DNA of 36,886 nt from 66-474 sp035606235 (GTDB lineage Bacteria > Pseudomonadota > Gammaproteobacteria > Xanthomonadales > Rhodanobacteraceae), in the NCBI GenBank assembly GCA_035606235.1, contig DATNFU010000047.1:1-36886 (forward strand). Direction: 5' to 3'. The translations under genes and the position numbers were made by a program. Below the pieces are notes generated by a model. The model ran no database searches. It saw only the letters and a list, made by a program, of their open reading frames with translations, and was not told where the DNA came from. Shown piece by piece: positions 8,751 through 15,929 of this stretch (the stretch's first letter is position 1; every line of letters starts with the position of its first letter).

Positions 8751-8874
8751 CAGGATTTCCTCAATGTTTGATTCGCAAACCCGGATATCCTGCCGCGGTT
8801 CGCTTGCAGATGACCGCGGCAAAGCCGCGCCATGGTTGCCGTCTTCGACGGCGCTATATCCTTGTACTGCGCTC

Positions 8875-9240
8875 TCATCGCTGCTTCTTCTCTGTTTGCG
8901 CCATCAACTTTTCGAGATCCAGCCCCATGCGCTTGATGCGCGCATGCAGCGGCGGCCATTCCTCGCGCAGAAAGCGTTCGCGTTCGGATTTCAACAGCAC
9001 GTCGCGTGCGCCGGTGGTGACAAACATCCCGAGACCCCGGCGTTTCTCGACCAGTTGCTCGTCCACCAGTTCCTGGTAAGCCTTGGAAACGGTCAGCGGG
9101 TTGATCTGGTATTCCGCCGCGACCTGGCGTACCGAGGGCAGCGGATCGCCCTCGTTGAGCGCGCCGTCCAGGATCATCGCCACCACGCGTTCGCGCAGTT
9201 GGCGATAGATCGGCACATTGTCGTTCCAGGTAATCGTCAT
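8875..9240 (-). CDS. GntR-family transcriptional regulator, YtrA subfamily
   Basis: The 121-residue protein has an N-terminal winged helix ('PIYRQLRERVVAMI', 'LPSVRQVAAEYQINPLTVSKAYQEL') followed by only about 45 residues. That short tail is the hallmark of the YtrA subfamily, which lacks the large ligand-binding domains of FadR or HutC types. The ATG at 9240 matches the conserved start, with GAGGAC about 8 bases upstream. It lies directly ahead of an ABC ATPase and permease, the usual arrangement in which it represses its own operon. A strong palindrome overlapping the operon promoter (9662-9683) is the probable operator. The signal that relieves repression cannot be read from the sequence. 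Confidence 0.92.
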   Translation of the reverse strand: MTITWNDNVPIYRQLRERVVAMILDGALNEGDPLPSVRQVAAEYQINPLTVSKAYQELVDEQLVEKRRGLGMFVTTGARDVLLKSERERFLREEWPPLHARIKRMGLDLEKLMAQTEKKQR

Positions 9241-9307
9241 GAAGTCTGTCCTCGCCGGGGCGGGATTGGTTGCGCGCGCCGCGTTCATCCGGGAACGCGG
9301 CGTGCGC

Positions 9308-9619
9308 TTAGCGGCTGCCCACGGCGGGCTTGGCGGCAAACGAATAGTAGGGCATGTCTATGTCCGTACCTTGCAGAGTGGCTGCGTCGAATCCCTTGGA
9401 TGTGCCAGCCCTGGCGGAACCGCCGAAGGCGCGCTCATAGTCGGCGCGAGTCGGGCGTACCACAATGGTTGGCAGGGTGTGGATCGGTTGGGCCGCGGCG
9501 CCGACGGCGGCGGGCAGCACGCGCTGGGCCGAGGCATTCGCGTAGGCGCGGATGCCAACGACTCCAGCACTGGCGATCAACAACGAAGCGGCGAAGGTCA
9601 ACGGCTTGCTGGCGTTCAT
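9308..9619 (-). CDS. Small signal-anchored hypothetical protein, first gene of the GntR-ABC operon
   Basis: The 103-residue protein has an N-terminal hydrophobic stretch (residues about 6-30, 'LTFAASLLIASAGVVGIRA') that could be a signal peptide or membrane anchor. A short tail containing 'LPTIVVRPTRADYERAF' follows. I do not recognise the family. The ATG at 9619 is preferred over one at 9631 because GGAG lies 6 bases before it. It is the first gene after the palindrome-embedded promoter and lies 67 bases ahead of the GntR gene on the same strand, so it is probably co-regulated with the ABC system. It may be an accessory peptide of that transporter, which is inference from position only. Confidence 0.7.
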   Translation of the reverse strand: MNASKPLTFAASLLIASAGVVGIRAYANASAQRVLPAAVGAAAQPIHTLPTIVVRPTRADYERAFGGSARAGTSKGFDAATLQGTDIDMPYYSFAAKPAVGSR

Positions 9620-9661
9620 GGCGGTCTCCATCCGTGATCACGTGAGTGATCGTGTCAAGTA

Positions 9662-9701
9662 GTGTTGTAGTTAACTATAACACCAAAAGCGCAACTGTCA
9701 A
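9662..9701 (-). promoter_or_regulatory. Operon promoter with a 22-bp palindromic operator over the -10 box
   Basis: Read on the minus strand, a perfect -35 TTGACA (plus-strand 9696-9701) is separated by 16 bases from the -10 TATAGT (9674-9679). The -10 sits inside the palindrome 9662-9683, which pairs at 10 of 11 positions, runs GTG-N16-CAC and has TTAA at its centre. A repressor bound there would block RNA polymerase. The likely ligand is the YtrA-type GntR protein encoded at 8875-9240. The predicted transcript start near 9667 gives a leader of about 48 bases. Confidence 0.75.
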
Positions 9702-9823
9702 GCGCCGCCTTGCGCACCGTGTCTTCAGTCATGCATGGGACAGGCGAGGCTTGGGGGTACAACGGCGACATCGATGAAACCAAGCGCAAGCTGTACGGTC
9801 GAACAATCCGGTTTCCAACTGCG

Positions 9824-9852
9824 TTGCCAAGTTTCCGCGCCGCCCGCACAAT
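9824..9852 (+). promoter_or_regulatory. Candidate promoter for the FKBP isomerase gene
   Basis: TTGCCA (9824-9829, five of six matches to the -35 consensus) lies 17 bases before CACAAT (9847-9852, four of six to the -10). The predicted start near 9859 leaves a leader of about 60 bases. The rest of the 300-base gap 9620-9919 holds the opposing palindromic promoter and nothing else I can assign. Confidence 0.4.
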
Positions 9853-9919
9853 GGACAGCTCGGCCGACCGCACGCACCGCTCGCGGCGCGCCGGTCTCCC
9901 CCAACCTGAGGATTTACCG

Positions 9920-10624
9920 ATGAAGCAAGTATTGCGTCCCACGCTGGTTGCGGCCGCCCTGATCGCCGCGCTGGGCGTTGCTGGCGCGGGTGCCGCGCAA
10001 GCGCAAACGGTGGACAAGAACAAGGCCAGTTACGTGGTCGGCATGGATCTGGCGAACAATGTTCCGCAGATCGTCAAGGACGAGGTTGATCCCAAGATCG
10101 TTGCGCAGGCGTTCACCACCACCATCGAAGGCGGCAAGCCGACGATGTCTGATGCGGAAGCCAAGACGGTGCGCGAAGCGTTCGTCACCCAGCTGCGCGC
10201 CAAAGCGGAGCAGGAGTACAACAAGGTTGCCGCGCAGAACAAGCAGGAAGGGACCGCCTATCTTGCCAAGAACAAGACGGCGCCGGGTGTGAAGACCACC
10301 TCCGATGGCCTGCAGTATCAGGTGATCTCGCAAGGCAGTGGCCCCAAGCCGACCGCGAGCGACACCGTGCAGATCAACTACACCGGCAGCTTCGTCAACG
10401 GTCAGGCATTCGATGCGTCCGCCAGCCACGGCAGCGGCCCGGCCAGCATTCCCCTGACCAGCGTGTTCCCGGGCTTCCGCGAAGGCCTGATGATGATGCC
10501 GGTCGGCAGCCACTACAAGTTCGTGATCCCATCGGATCTGGCTTATGGTGCGCAGCCGAAGAACGGCTTCCCGCCGAACGCGACGCTGATTTTCGACGTG
10601 ACGCTGGTGAAGATCGGGAAATGA
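9920..10624 (+). CDS. Periplasmic FKBP-type peptidyl-prolyl isomerase (FkpA/Mip-like)
   Basis: The 234-residue protein catalyses cis-trans isomerisation at proline and acts as a chaperone for envelope proteins. Residues 1-28 form a Sec signal peptide ending 'AAQAQ'. Residues about 30-125 form the helical N-terminal dimerisation region seen in FkpA and Mip ('VGMDLANNVPQ', 'FVTQLRAKAEQEYNKVA'). Residues about 130-234 form the FKBP domain ('VQINYTG', 'VFPGFREGLMMMPVGSHYKFVIPSDLAYG', 'LIFDVTLVKI'). The ATG at 9920 is preceded by GAGG about 9 bases upstream; the frame extends to 9710 without support. It appears monocistronic, with a nested hairpin and then a strong terminator downstream. Confidence 0.93.
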   Translation: MKQVLRPTLVAAALIAALGVAGAGAAQAQTVDKNKASYVVGMDLANNVPQIVKDEVDPKIVAQAFTTTIEGGKPTMSDAEAKTVREAFVTQLRAKAEQEYNKVAAQNKQEGTAYLAKNKTAPGVKTTSDGLQYQVISQGSGPKPTASDTVQINYTGSFVNGQAFDASASHGSGPASIPLTSVFPGFREGLMMMPVGSHYKFVIPSDLAYGAQPKNGFPPNATLIFDVTLVKIGK

Positions 10625-10630
10625 TTGCAG

Positions 10631-10686
10631 GAGGCACTCATCCCGTGCAGCACATGGATGTGCGCTGACACGGGATCCAGTGCCTC
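10631..10686. repeat. Dispersed nested-hairpin repeat, copy A
   Basis: Three stems are nested: GAGGCACT (10631-10638) with AGTGCCTC (10679-10686), ATCCCGTG (10640-10647) with CACGGGAT (10669-10676), and GCACAT (10650-10655) with ATGTGC (10658-10663). The 44 bases 10634-10677 recur at 30544-30587 with two differences, and a diverged relative lies at 31335-31372. This copy falls between the isomerase stop and its terminator. Confidence 0.8.
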
Positions 10687-10700
10687 GCTCTGGAACGTGA

Positions 10701-10729
10701 AAACGCGGCCTTAGGGCCGCGTTTTTTTT
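10701..10729 (+). terminator. Rho-independent terminator after the FKBP isomerase gene
   Basis: A perfect 10-bp stem (10701-10710 with 10715-10724) and a TTAG loop are followed by eight T residues (10722-10729). It ends the isomerase transcript ahead of the UDP-glucose dehydrogenase gene. Confidence 0.93.
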
Positions 10730-10934
10730 GAATCCTTCACCCGCTTGCGGAAGTAAGGTGCCGAAGGCGGATGGGGCGTGGCGCACGCAGTGCCGCTTTC
10801 GATGATTGAGCACGACACCCCGATACGGCCAGCCCTGGCCTGCCTTGACGCGAGACTTCACTCCGGCGGTCCTTGCGTGCGGGAGCATGGGCACATCGTT
10901 ACAATGTGCGACTCGCTTTGATTCTGGGCTGTGC

Positions 10935-12293
10935 ATGAAAGTCACCATCTTCGGCACCGGGTACGTCGGGCTGGTCACCGGAACCTGCCTCGCCGAAATG
11001 GGTAACCATGTGCTTTGCATCGACGTGGATGTGGCCAAGGTCGCGCGACTGGAAGCCGGCGAGATTCCGATTTTCGAACCGGGCCTGGAACCGCTGGTGC
11101 GACGCAACCACGCCGCCGGCCGCCTCCAGTTCACCACCGACGCAGCAGCCGGCATCGCGCATGGCGAGGTGTTGTTCATTGCGGTCGGCACCCCGCCCGA
11201 TGAGGATGGCAGCGCCGACCTTTCCTACGTGCTGGCGGTGGCGCGCAGCATCGGCGAGCACATCGAGTCGTTCAAGGTCGTGGTCAACAAATCCACGGTT
11301 CCGGTCGGCACCGCCGATCGCGTGCGCGGCGCGATCGCCGACGTGCTCACCCTGCGCGGTGCGCGCCTGGATTTCGACGTGGTCTCCAATCCGGAATTCC
11401 TGAAGGAGGGTGATGCGGTCAACGATTGCATGCGCCCCGACCGCATCATCATCGGTGCCTCCAGCGCGCGCGCGGTGGAAGTTCTGAGCAAGCTGTACGC
11501 GCCGTTCAACCGCAACCATTCGCGCATCGTGCTGATGGACGAGCGCTCGGCGGAACTTACCAAGTATGCGGCCAACGCGATGCTCGCTACCAAAATCAGT
11601 TTCATGAATGAGGTCGCCAACATCGCCGAGCGCGTCGGCGCGGACGTGGAATTGGTGCGCCAGGGCATTGGTGCCGATCCACGCATCGGTTATCACTTCA
11701 TCTATCCAGGGGTCGGTTACGGCGGCTCTTGTTTTCCCAAGGACGTGCAGGCGCTGGAACGCACCGCGCACGCGCACGGTTATCCCGCGCGGCTGCTGGA
11801 TGCGGTGGAGCAGGTCAATCGTGCGCAGAAACAAAAGCTGTTCGAATTGATCGCGCGGCATTTCGAGGGCAATCTGCGCGGCAAGACGGTCGCGCTATGG
11901 GGTCTGGCATTCAAACCCAATACCGACGACATGCGCGAAGCGCCGAGCCGCGCATTGATGGAAGCCTTGTGGGCGGCGGGTGCCACCGTGCGTGCGTTCG
12001 ATCCGGAGGCGCGCGCGGAAACGCGGCGCATCTATGACGATCGCGATGATCTCGTCCTGTGCGGCGAGGCTTACGAAGCACTGCAAGCCGCGGATGCGCT
12101 GGCCGTCGTCACCGAGTGGAAGGCCTTCCGCAGCCCGGAATTCGAGCGCGTGCGTGCCGCATTGAATACGCCGGTGCTGTTCGACGGGCGCAATTTGTAC
12201 GATCCGGAAACGGTGGAAGCCGCAGGCATTGCCTACTACGGCATTGGGCGTGGTCGGAGCCTGGCCGGCAACGCCAACGGAATGCGGATATGA
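10935..12293 (+). CDS. ugd: UDP-glucose 6-dehydrogenase
   Basis: This enzyme oxidises UDP-glucose to UDP-glucuronate with two NAD+, feeding exopolysaccharide, LPS and lipid A sugar pathways in the cytoplasm. The 452 residues match the family. The N-terminal Rossmann motif 'FGTGYVGLVTG', the 'NPEFLKEG' segment and the active-site 'GGSCFPKD' with Cys266 are all present. The central helix and C-terminal UDP-binding domain also fit. The start at 10935 is set by the Rossmann fold beginning 'MKVTIFG'; the longer open frame from 10806 is unsupported. A TACAAT box at 10900-10905 is a possible -10, without a clear -35. Its stop overlaps the slyX start (ATGA), so the two are coupled. Confidence 0.96.
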   Translation: MKVTIFGTGYVGLVTGTCLAEMGNHVLCIDVDVAKVARLEAGEIPIFEPGLEPLVRRNHAAGRLQFTTDAAAGIAHGEVLFIAVGTPPDEDGSADLSYVLAVARSIGEHIESFKVVVNKSTVPVGTADRVRGAIADVLTLRGARLDFDVVSNPEFLKEGDAVNDCMRPDRIIIGASSARAVEVLSKLYAPFNRNHSRIVLMDERSAELTKYAANAMLATKISFMNEVANIAERVGADVELVRQGIGADPRIGYHFIYPGVGYGGSCFPKDVQALERTAHAHGYPARLLDAVEQVNRAQKQKLFELIARHFEGNLRGKTVALWGLAFKPNTDDMREAPSRALMEALWAAGATVRAFDPEARAETRRIYDDRDDLVLCGEAYEALQAADALAVVTEWKAFRSPEFERVRAALNTPVLFDGRNLYDPETVEAAGIAYYGIGRGRSLAGNANGMRI

Positions 12294-12505
12294 GCGGATC
12301 GGCCGATCACCGCCTGGATGAACTGGAAGTGCGGTTGGCGTTTCTGGATGATGCGCTGGCTGGGCTCGGCGCGGCTGAAGCCGAGCGTTCGCGCCGCATG
12401 CTGGCGATCGAGCGCACCCTGTCGGAATTGCGTCTGGAGCTTGCATCGTTGCGCACGGGTTTGGGCGATGATGTGCATGATGAGCCGCCGCCACCGCATT
12501 ATTGA
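12290..12505 (+). CDS. slyX: SlyX-family coiled-coil protein
   Basis: This is a 71-residue acidic protein, nearly all heptad-like coiled coil ('LDELEVRLAFLDDALAGL'), with the characteristic C-terminal 'PPPHY' of SlyX. In other gammaproteobacteria slyX often lies near slyD; its molecular role is unresolved. Here it overlaps the ugd stop codon by ATGA and is probably translated by coupling. A GTAG-headed inverted repeat lies immediately downstream. Confidence 0.9.
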   Translation: MSGSADHRLDELEVRLAFLDDALAGLGAAEAERSRRMLAIERTLSELRLELASLRTGLGDDVHDEPPPPHY

Positions 12506-12512
12506 TTCAAGG

Positions 12513-12571
12513 TAGGAGCGCGCCTGCGCGCGGCCGAAGACTCCAACCCTTTGTCGCGCGCAGGCGCGCTC
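12513..12571. repeat. GTAG-headed REP inverted pair (GC-rich type)
   Basis: Two 17-base arms (12516-12532 and 12555-12571) are exact inverted copies across a 22-base spacer. Each arm is itself nearly self-complementary. The left arm is headed GTAGGAGC, the 5' tetranucleotide typical of REP elements mobilised by TnpA-REP (RAYT) transposases. It lies in the gap between slyX and the DUF2058 gene. As RNA it would fold into a very stable structure and could attenuate read-through. Confidence 0.75.
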
Positions 12572-12584
12572 TTGCGAAGAGCCC

Positions 12585-13139
12585 ATGAGCGATTCACTCC
12601 GCGATCAACTCTTGAAAGCCGGTCTGGTGTCGAAGCGCGTGGACAAGCCACGCAAACCGGATACGCACAAACCGGTGAAGCACGCCCAATCCGGCGCTGC
12701 GCATCCGCAGAAGAAGAAATCCGAAAGCGATTTCGATCTGGCGCGTGCCTATGCGATTCGCGCGCAAGCCGAAAAGGCCGAACGCGTGCAGGCCGAGCGC
12801 GAGGCGCAACGACAGGCGCAGGAGCGCCGCGAGCGCAAACGCCGGCTGCACGAGTTGTTGAGCGGCACCGCGCTGACCATTCCGGACGATGCCGAGCACG
12901 TGCGCCATTTCGAACACATGGGAAAAATCCGTCGCATCCATGTGGACGCGGAACAGCTCGCAGGCTTGAACAAGGGCGACTTGGGCGTGGTGGTGCAGGG
13001 CGGCCGGTTCGTTCTGGTCACCCGCGAGACCGCGCTGAAGGCCGGCGGGATATCGCCGGACGCGATCGCGCTGCTGGTGGATCCCAACGCAGCGCCCGAA
13101 GCAGCCGACGACGGCGTACCGGATGATCTGATGTGGTAA
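12585..13139 (+). CDS. DUF2058 (YaiL-family) protein
   Basis: The 184-residue protein begins with the family hallmark 'MSDSLRDQLLKAGLV'. It continues with a very basic segment (residues about 17-50), then a long charged helix (residues about 50-90, rich in Arg/Glu/Ala/Gln), and ends in a compact domain ('MGKIRRIHVDAEQLAGLNKGDLGVVVQGGRFVLV'). YaiL proteins are described as nucleoprotein- or polynucleotide-associated, but their biochemical role is not settled. It follows slyX after an 79-base gap filled mostly by the REP pair. It converges on the beta-oxidation gene. Confidence 0.9.
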   Translation: MSDSLRDQLLKAGLVSKRVDKPRKPDTHKPVKHAQSGAAHPQKKKSESDFDLARAYAIRAQAEKAERVQAEREAQRQAQERRERKRRLHELLSGTALTIPDDAEHVRHFEHMGKIRRIHVDAEQLAGLNKGDLGVVVQGGRFVLVTRETALKAGGISPDAIALLVDPNAAPEAADDGVPDDLMW

Positions 13140-13164
13140 AGCAGGGCACCTTGCCCGCCAAGGA

Positions 13165-13213
13165 CGCGAAGAGAAATATTTCCCCTCCCTTCGCGCTTTT
13201 TGCGTTTTGCGGA
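13165..13213. terminator. Possible terminator between convergent genes
   Basis: CGCGAAG (13165-13171) pairs with CTTCGCG (13189-13195) across a 17-base loop, followed on the plus strand by CTTTTTGCGTTTT. The loop is large and the T-tract interrupted, so this is tentative. It lies in the 89-base gap between the DUF2058 and fad genes. Confidence 0.4.
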
Positions 13214-13228
13214 TTAATGGTTTTTGAT

Positions 13229-15277
13229 CTAGCTCTTCAATGCCGCCGAATCCCACCCGGCTTTCGGCTTGAACCGCTCGCCGTGGCGTGCCGCCAGGGC
13301 ATCAAGCTTCATGTGCAGCGCATGGATGCCGGTTGAGCGGATGTACTGGATCGGGCCGCCGCGGAAAGGCGCAAAGCCGGTGCCGAAGATCACACCCGCA
13401 TCCAGCAGGTCGGCGTCCTCCACCACGCCTTCGGCGAGACATGCGACCGCTTCGTTGAGCATCGGCAGAATCATCCGGTCCTCGATGTCATCCGGTGCGT
13501 GATAGTCGCGCGGCACATCCGGCTTCTGCGGTCTGCCGTCCTGCCACACATAGAAACCTTCGCCGTCCTTCTTGCCGCGCTTGCCCAGCGCCACCTTGCC
13601 TTCGATGCCATCGGGCAATCGCAGGCCGAGGAACGGCGCAAGCTCCTTGCCGACCGACAGCGCCACGTCCAGCCCGACGGTGTCGGCCAGTTCGATCGGG
13701 CCCATCGGCATGCCGAAATTTTTCGCCGCGCGATCCAGCACCGGGCCGGGCACGCCTTCCGCATGCATCCGCACCGACTCCAGCAGATAAGGCATCAGGA
13801 TGCGGTTGACCAGAAAACCCGGCGTACCCTTGACCGGTACCGGCAATTTGCCGATGGCCTTGACGAACGCCAGCGCGCGCTTCTCGATCAGCGGATCGAG
13901 TGCGTCGTGTCGCACCACTTCAACCAGTGGCATCGCGGCGACCGGGTTGAAGAAATGCAGGCCGAGAAAGCGTTGCGGATGCTGCAACGCGTGGCGAAGT
14001 TCATCCAGCGGAATACTGGACGTATTGGTCGCAAGCAATGCCGTGTCGGGCAATGCGGTTTCGAGCCGCGCATACAGTTCTTCCTTCGCCGCCGCATTTT
14101 CGAAGATCGCCTCGATCGCAAGCTGCGCGTTTTTTACCTGCTCGCCTTCCACATCCGCATGCACTCGCGCCAGCGCCGCCGCGATGCGCTCGGACGTCTT
14201 GGCTTTTTTCTCGAGCAGCTTCCGCGCCCGATCAAGCGCCGGCTGCACAAAACGCATCTCGCGATCCTGCAATGAGACCTCGAATCCGCGAAGCGCGCAC
14301 CAGGCAGCGATGTCGCCGCCCATCACGCCTGCGCCGGTCACATGCACATGGCCGATCCCGTGCGCGACCCCGCCGGCCAGCCCGCGCAGCCGTTCGCGCA
14401 GGAAGAAGATGCGGATCAGATTGTGCGCGGTGGGTGTTGCGGCCAGCTTGGCCACCGATCGCGCTTCAAGTTTCAATCGCTGGCGAATGTCGCTGCCGCC
14501 GCGCCGCCACACTTCGATCAGCGCAAACGGCGCGGGGTAATGCGCGGGTCTGACCTTGGCCGCGGTCTGCTTGCGCACCATCGGCGCGAGCACCTGCCGC
14601 ACTGGCCAAGTGTTGGTCAGCCAAGCCAATGCATGTTGATCGGCCTGCCACGCCAATGGCTTGCGTACACAGGCGCGTGCGGTTTCGAGCAGTGCATCCG
14701 GGCTGGCGAGCTGATCCACCAGGCCGTTTGCAAGCGCTTCGCGCGGCGAAGCGGGGCGCCCGGTCAGCATCATCGCCAGCGCCTTCGGGGCGCCGATCAG
14801 GCGCGGCAATCGCGCGCTGCCGCCCCAACCCGGATGGATGCCGAGCTGTACCTCGGGCAGGCCAATTCTGGTTTCCGGCGCATCGGCGGCGACCCGCATG
14901 CGGCAGGCCAGCGCCAGTTCAGTGCCGCCGCCCATGCACGGGCCGTGCAGCGCGGCGACGGTCGGCATCCTCAGCCGCGCCAACCGCTCGAATATGCGCT
15001 GGCCGTTTTCGATCGCCGCAAGTACCGAGCCTTCGCGTTCATAGCGCGCGAACTCATGCAGGTCGGCGCCGACCGCGAAGCCAGCGGCCTTGGCGGAATG
15101 GATCACCACCCCACGCGGCCGCTCGATGGCGACCCGTTCCAGGATGGCATCGAATTCGTCCAGCAATGCGCGCGACAGGGCATTCACCTTGCTGTCCGCG
15201 CGATCCATGCCGAGCACCACCAGACCATCGGCTTCGGCGCTCACCCGCCAGTGGACGAATCGCAAGCCTTCGAACAC
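13229..15277 (-). CDS. Bifunctional enoyl-CoA hydratase / 3-hydroxyacyl-CoA dehydrogenase (FadB/FadJ type)
   Basis: The 682-residue protein would carry out the hydration and NAD+-dependent oxidation steps of fatty-acid beta-oxidation. Residues 1-190 form the crotonase domain with both catalytic glutamates in place (Glu120 in 'GGGTELALAC', Glu142 in 'LPEVQLG'). Residues about 310-490 form the NAD-binding domain ('GAGVMGGDIA' at 315-324) with catalytic His441 in 'GLHFFNP' and Glu453. The C-terminal dehydrogenase domain follows. It is slightly shorter than E. coli FadB (about 729). The start is a GTG at 15277, chosen because GGAGG lies 6 bases before it and the nearby ATG is out of frame. No thiolase, acyl-CoA dehydrogenase or ligase gene is adjacent. 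FadB versus FadJ cannot be settled here. Confidence 0.93.
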   Translation of the reverse strand: MFEGLRFVHWRVSAEADGLVVLGMDRADSKVNALSRALLDEFDAILERVAIERPRGVVIHSAKAAGFAVGADLHEFARYEREGSVLAAIENGQRIFERLARLRMPTVAALHGPCMGGGTELALACRMRVAADAPETRIGLPEVQLGIHPGWGGSARLPRLIGAPKALAMMLTGRPASPREALANGLVDQLASPDALLETARACVRKPLAWQADQHALAWLTNTWPVRQVLAPMVRKQTAAKVRPAHYPAPFALIEVWRRGGSDIRQRLKLEARSVAKLAATPTAHNLIRIFFLRERLRGLAGGVAHGIGHVHVTGAGVMGGDIAAWCALRGFEVSLQDREMRFVQPALDRARKLLEKKAKTSERIAAALARVHADVEGEQVKNAQLAIEAIFENAAAKEELYARLETALPDTALLATNTSSIPLDELRHALQHPQRFLGLHFFNPVAAMPLVEVVRHDALDPLIEKRALAFVKAIGKLPVPVKGTPGFLVNRILMPYLLESVRMHAEGVPGPVLDRAAKNFGMPMGPIELADTVGLDVALSVGKELAPFLGLRLPDGIEGKVALGKRGKKDGEGFYVWQDGRPQKPDVPRDYHAPDDIEDRMILPMLNEAVACLAEGVVEDADLLDAGVIFGTGFAPFRGGPIQYIRSTGIHALHMKLDALAARHGERFKPKAGWDSAALKS

Positions 15278-15449
15278 ATCGCACCTCCGGGTTCAGGACG
15301 GATTTGAGAAGCACGGCCGCTTTTGCGTGCTCCAGTTGCCCACCATCCCGGCACATTGTGATTTTGATCGGGAAACCATGGTAATCCGTCCCGCTATCAT
15401 CCGGGTGCCGCGGCGCGCGGGTCAATTGATGTTCATGGCTAGGATGGCG

Positions 15450-15929
15450 ATGTCCCGACCGGATCCAGCGATCACCAGCGCCTTGCTCGACCGCATCATC
15501 GGCGCCGGGCATAGCCTCATCGTGCTGCGTTGCGAAGACGGCGAGCTGCTGCGCGAACAGTTGCGGCTGCATTCGATCCGCACCGGTCAGTCGCTGTACG
15601 CATGGCACGAAGGCGCCGGCCTGCGCAGCCTGCGCGATGGCGAACTGCCGGTGCCGGGTAGCCGCCGTTTCACCGACGCGTTGCGCTATGTCACCCAGAG
15701 CGCGCACTTCGGCATTTATTTCTTCAGCGGGTACCCGCAGCCGTTCGATGCCGCGATGGTGCTGCTGTTGCGGCAAGTCGCCAAGCTGGCCGGCGAGCGC
15801 GTTCGCCGCGTGGTGCTGCTGGATCCTGCCACCCAATTGCCGCCGATCATCGAATCCTGTGAGGTAACCTGGCAGGCCGGTGCGCGCGCGCGTCCGCGCC
15901 TGCGCGACGGCCGCTGGGTGCGAGCATGA
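15450..15929 (+). CDS. Hypothetical protein coupled to a c-di-GMP protein
   Basis: I do not recognise this 159-residue cytoplasmic protein with confidence. The order is 'SLIVLRCEDGELLREQL', then 'QSLYAWHEGAGLR', then 'ALRYVTQSAHFGIYFF', then 'RRVVLLDPATQLPP'. It recalls the N-terminal non-AAA part of Ycf46-type ATPases ('LI.V...E', 'W....G', then a strand such as 'VVLL'). It has no Walker A or B motif and stops before any AAA+ domain. In-frame ATGs at 15429, 15435 and 15444 are alternatives; 15450 has AGGA 6 bases upstream. Its stop overlaps the ATG of the GGDEF-EAL gene (ATGA at 15926-15929), so the two are translationally coupled. That suggests it is a partner or regulator of that protein. 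Confidence 0.7.
   Translation: MSRPDPAITSALLDRIIGAGHSLIVLRCEDGELLREQLRLHSIRTGQSLYAWHEGAGLRSLRDGELPVPGSRRFTDALRYVTQSAHFGIYFFSGYPQPFDAAMVLLLRQVAKLAGERVRRVVLLDPATQLPPIIESCEVTWQAGARARPRLRDGRWVRA

Noticed and set aside
9633..9652. CGTGATCACG/TGAGTGATCG repeats ahead of the small anchored protein as a second operator
   Set aside because: The 10-base core is self-palindromic, but the second half is only a partial repeat. It lies in the leader where no second regulator is implied.
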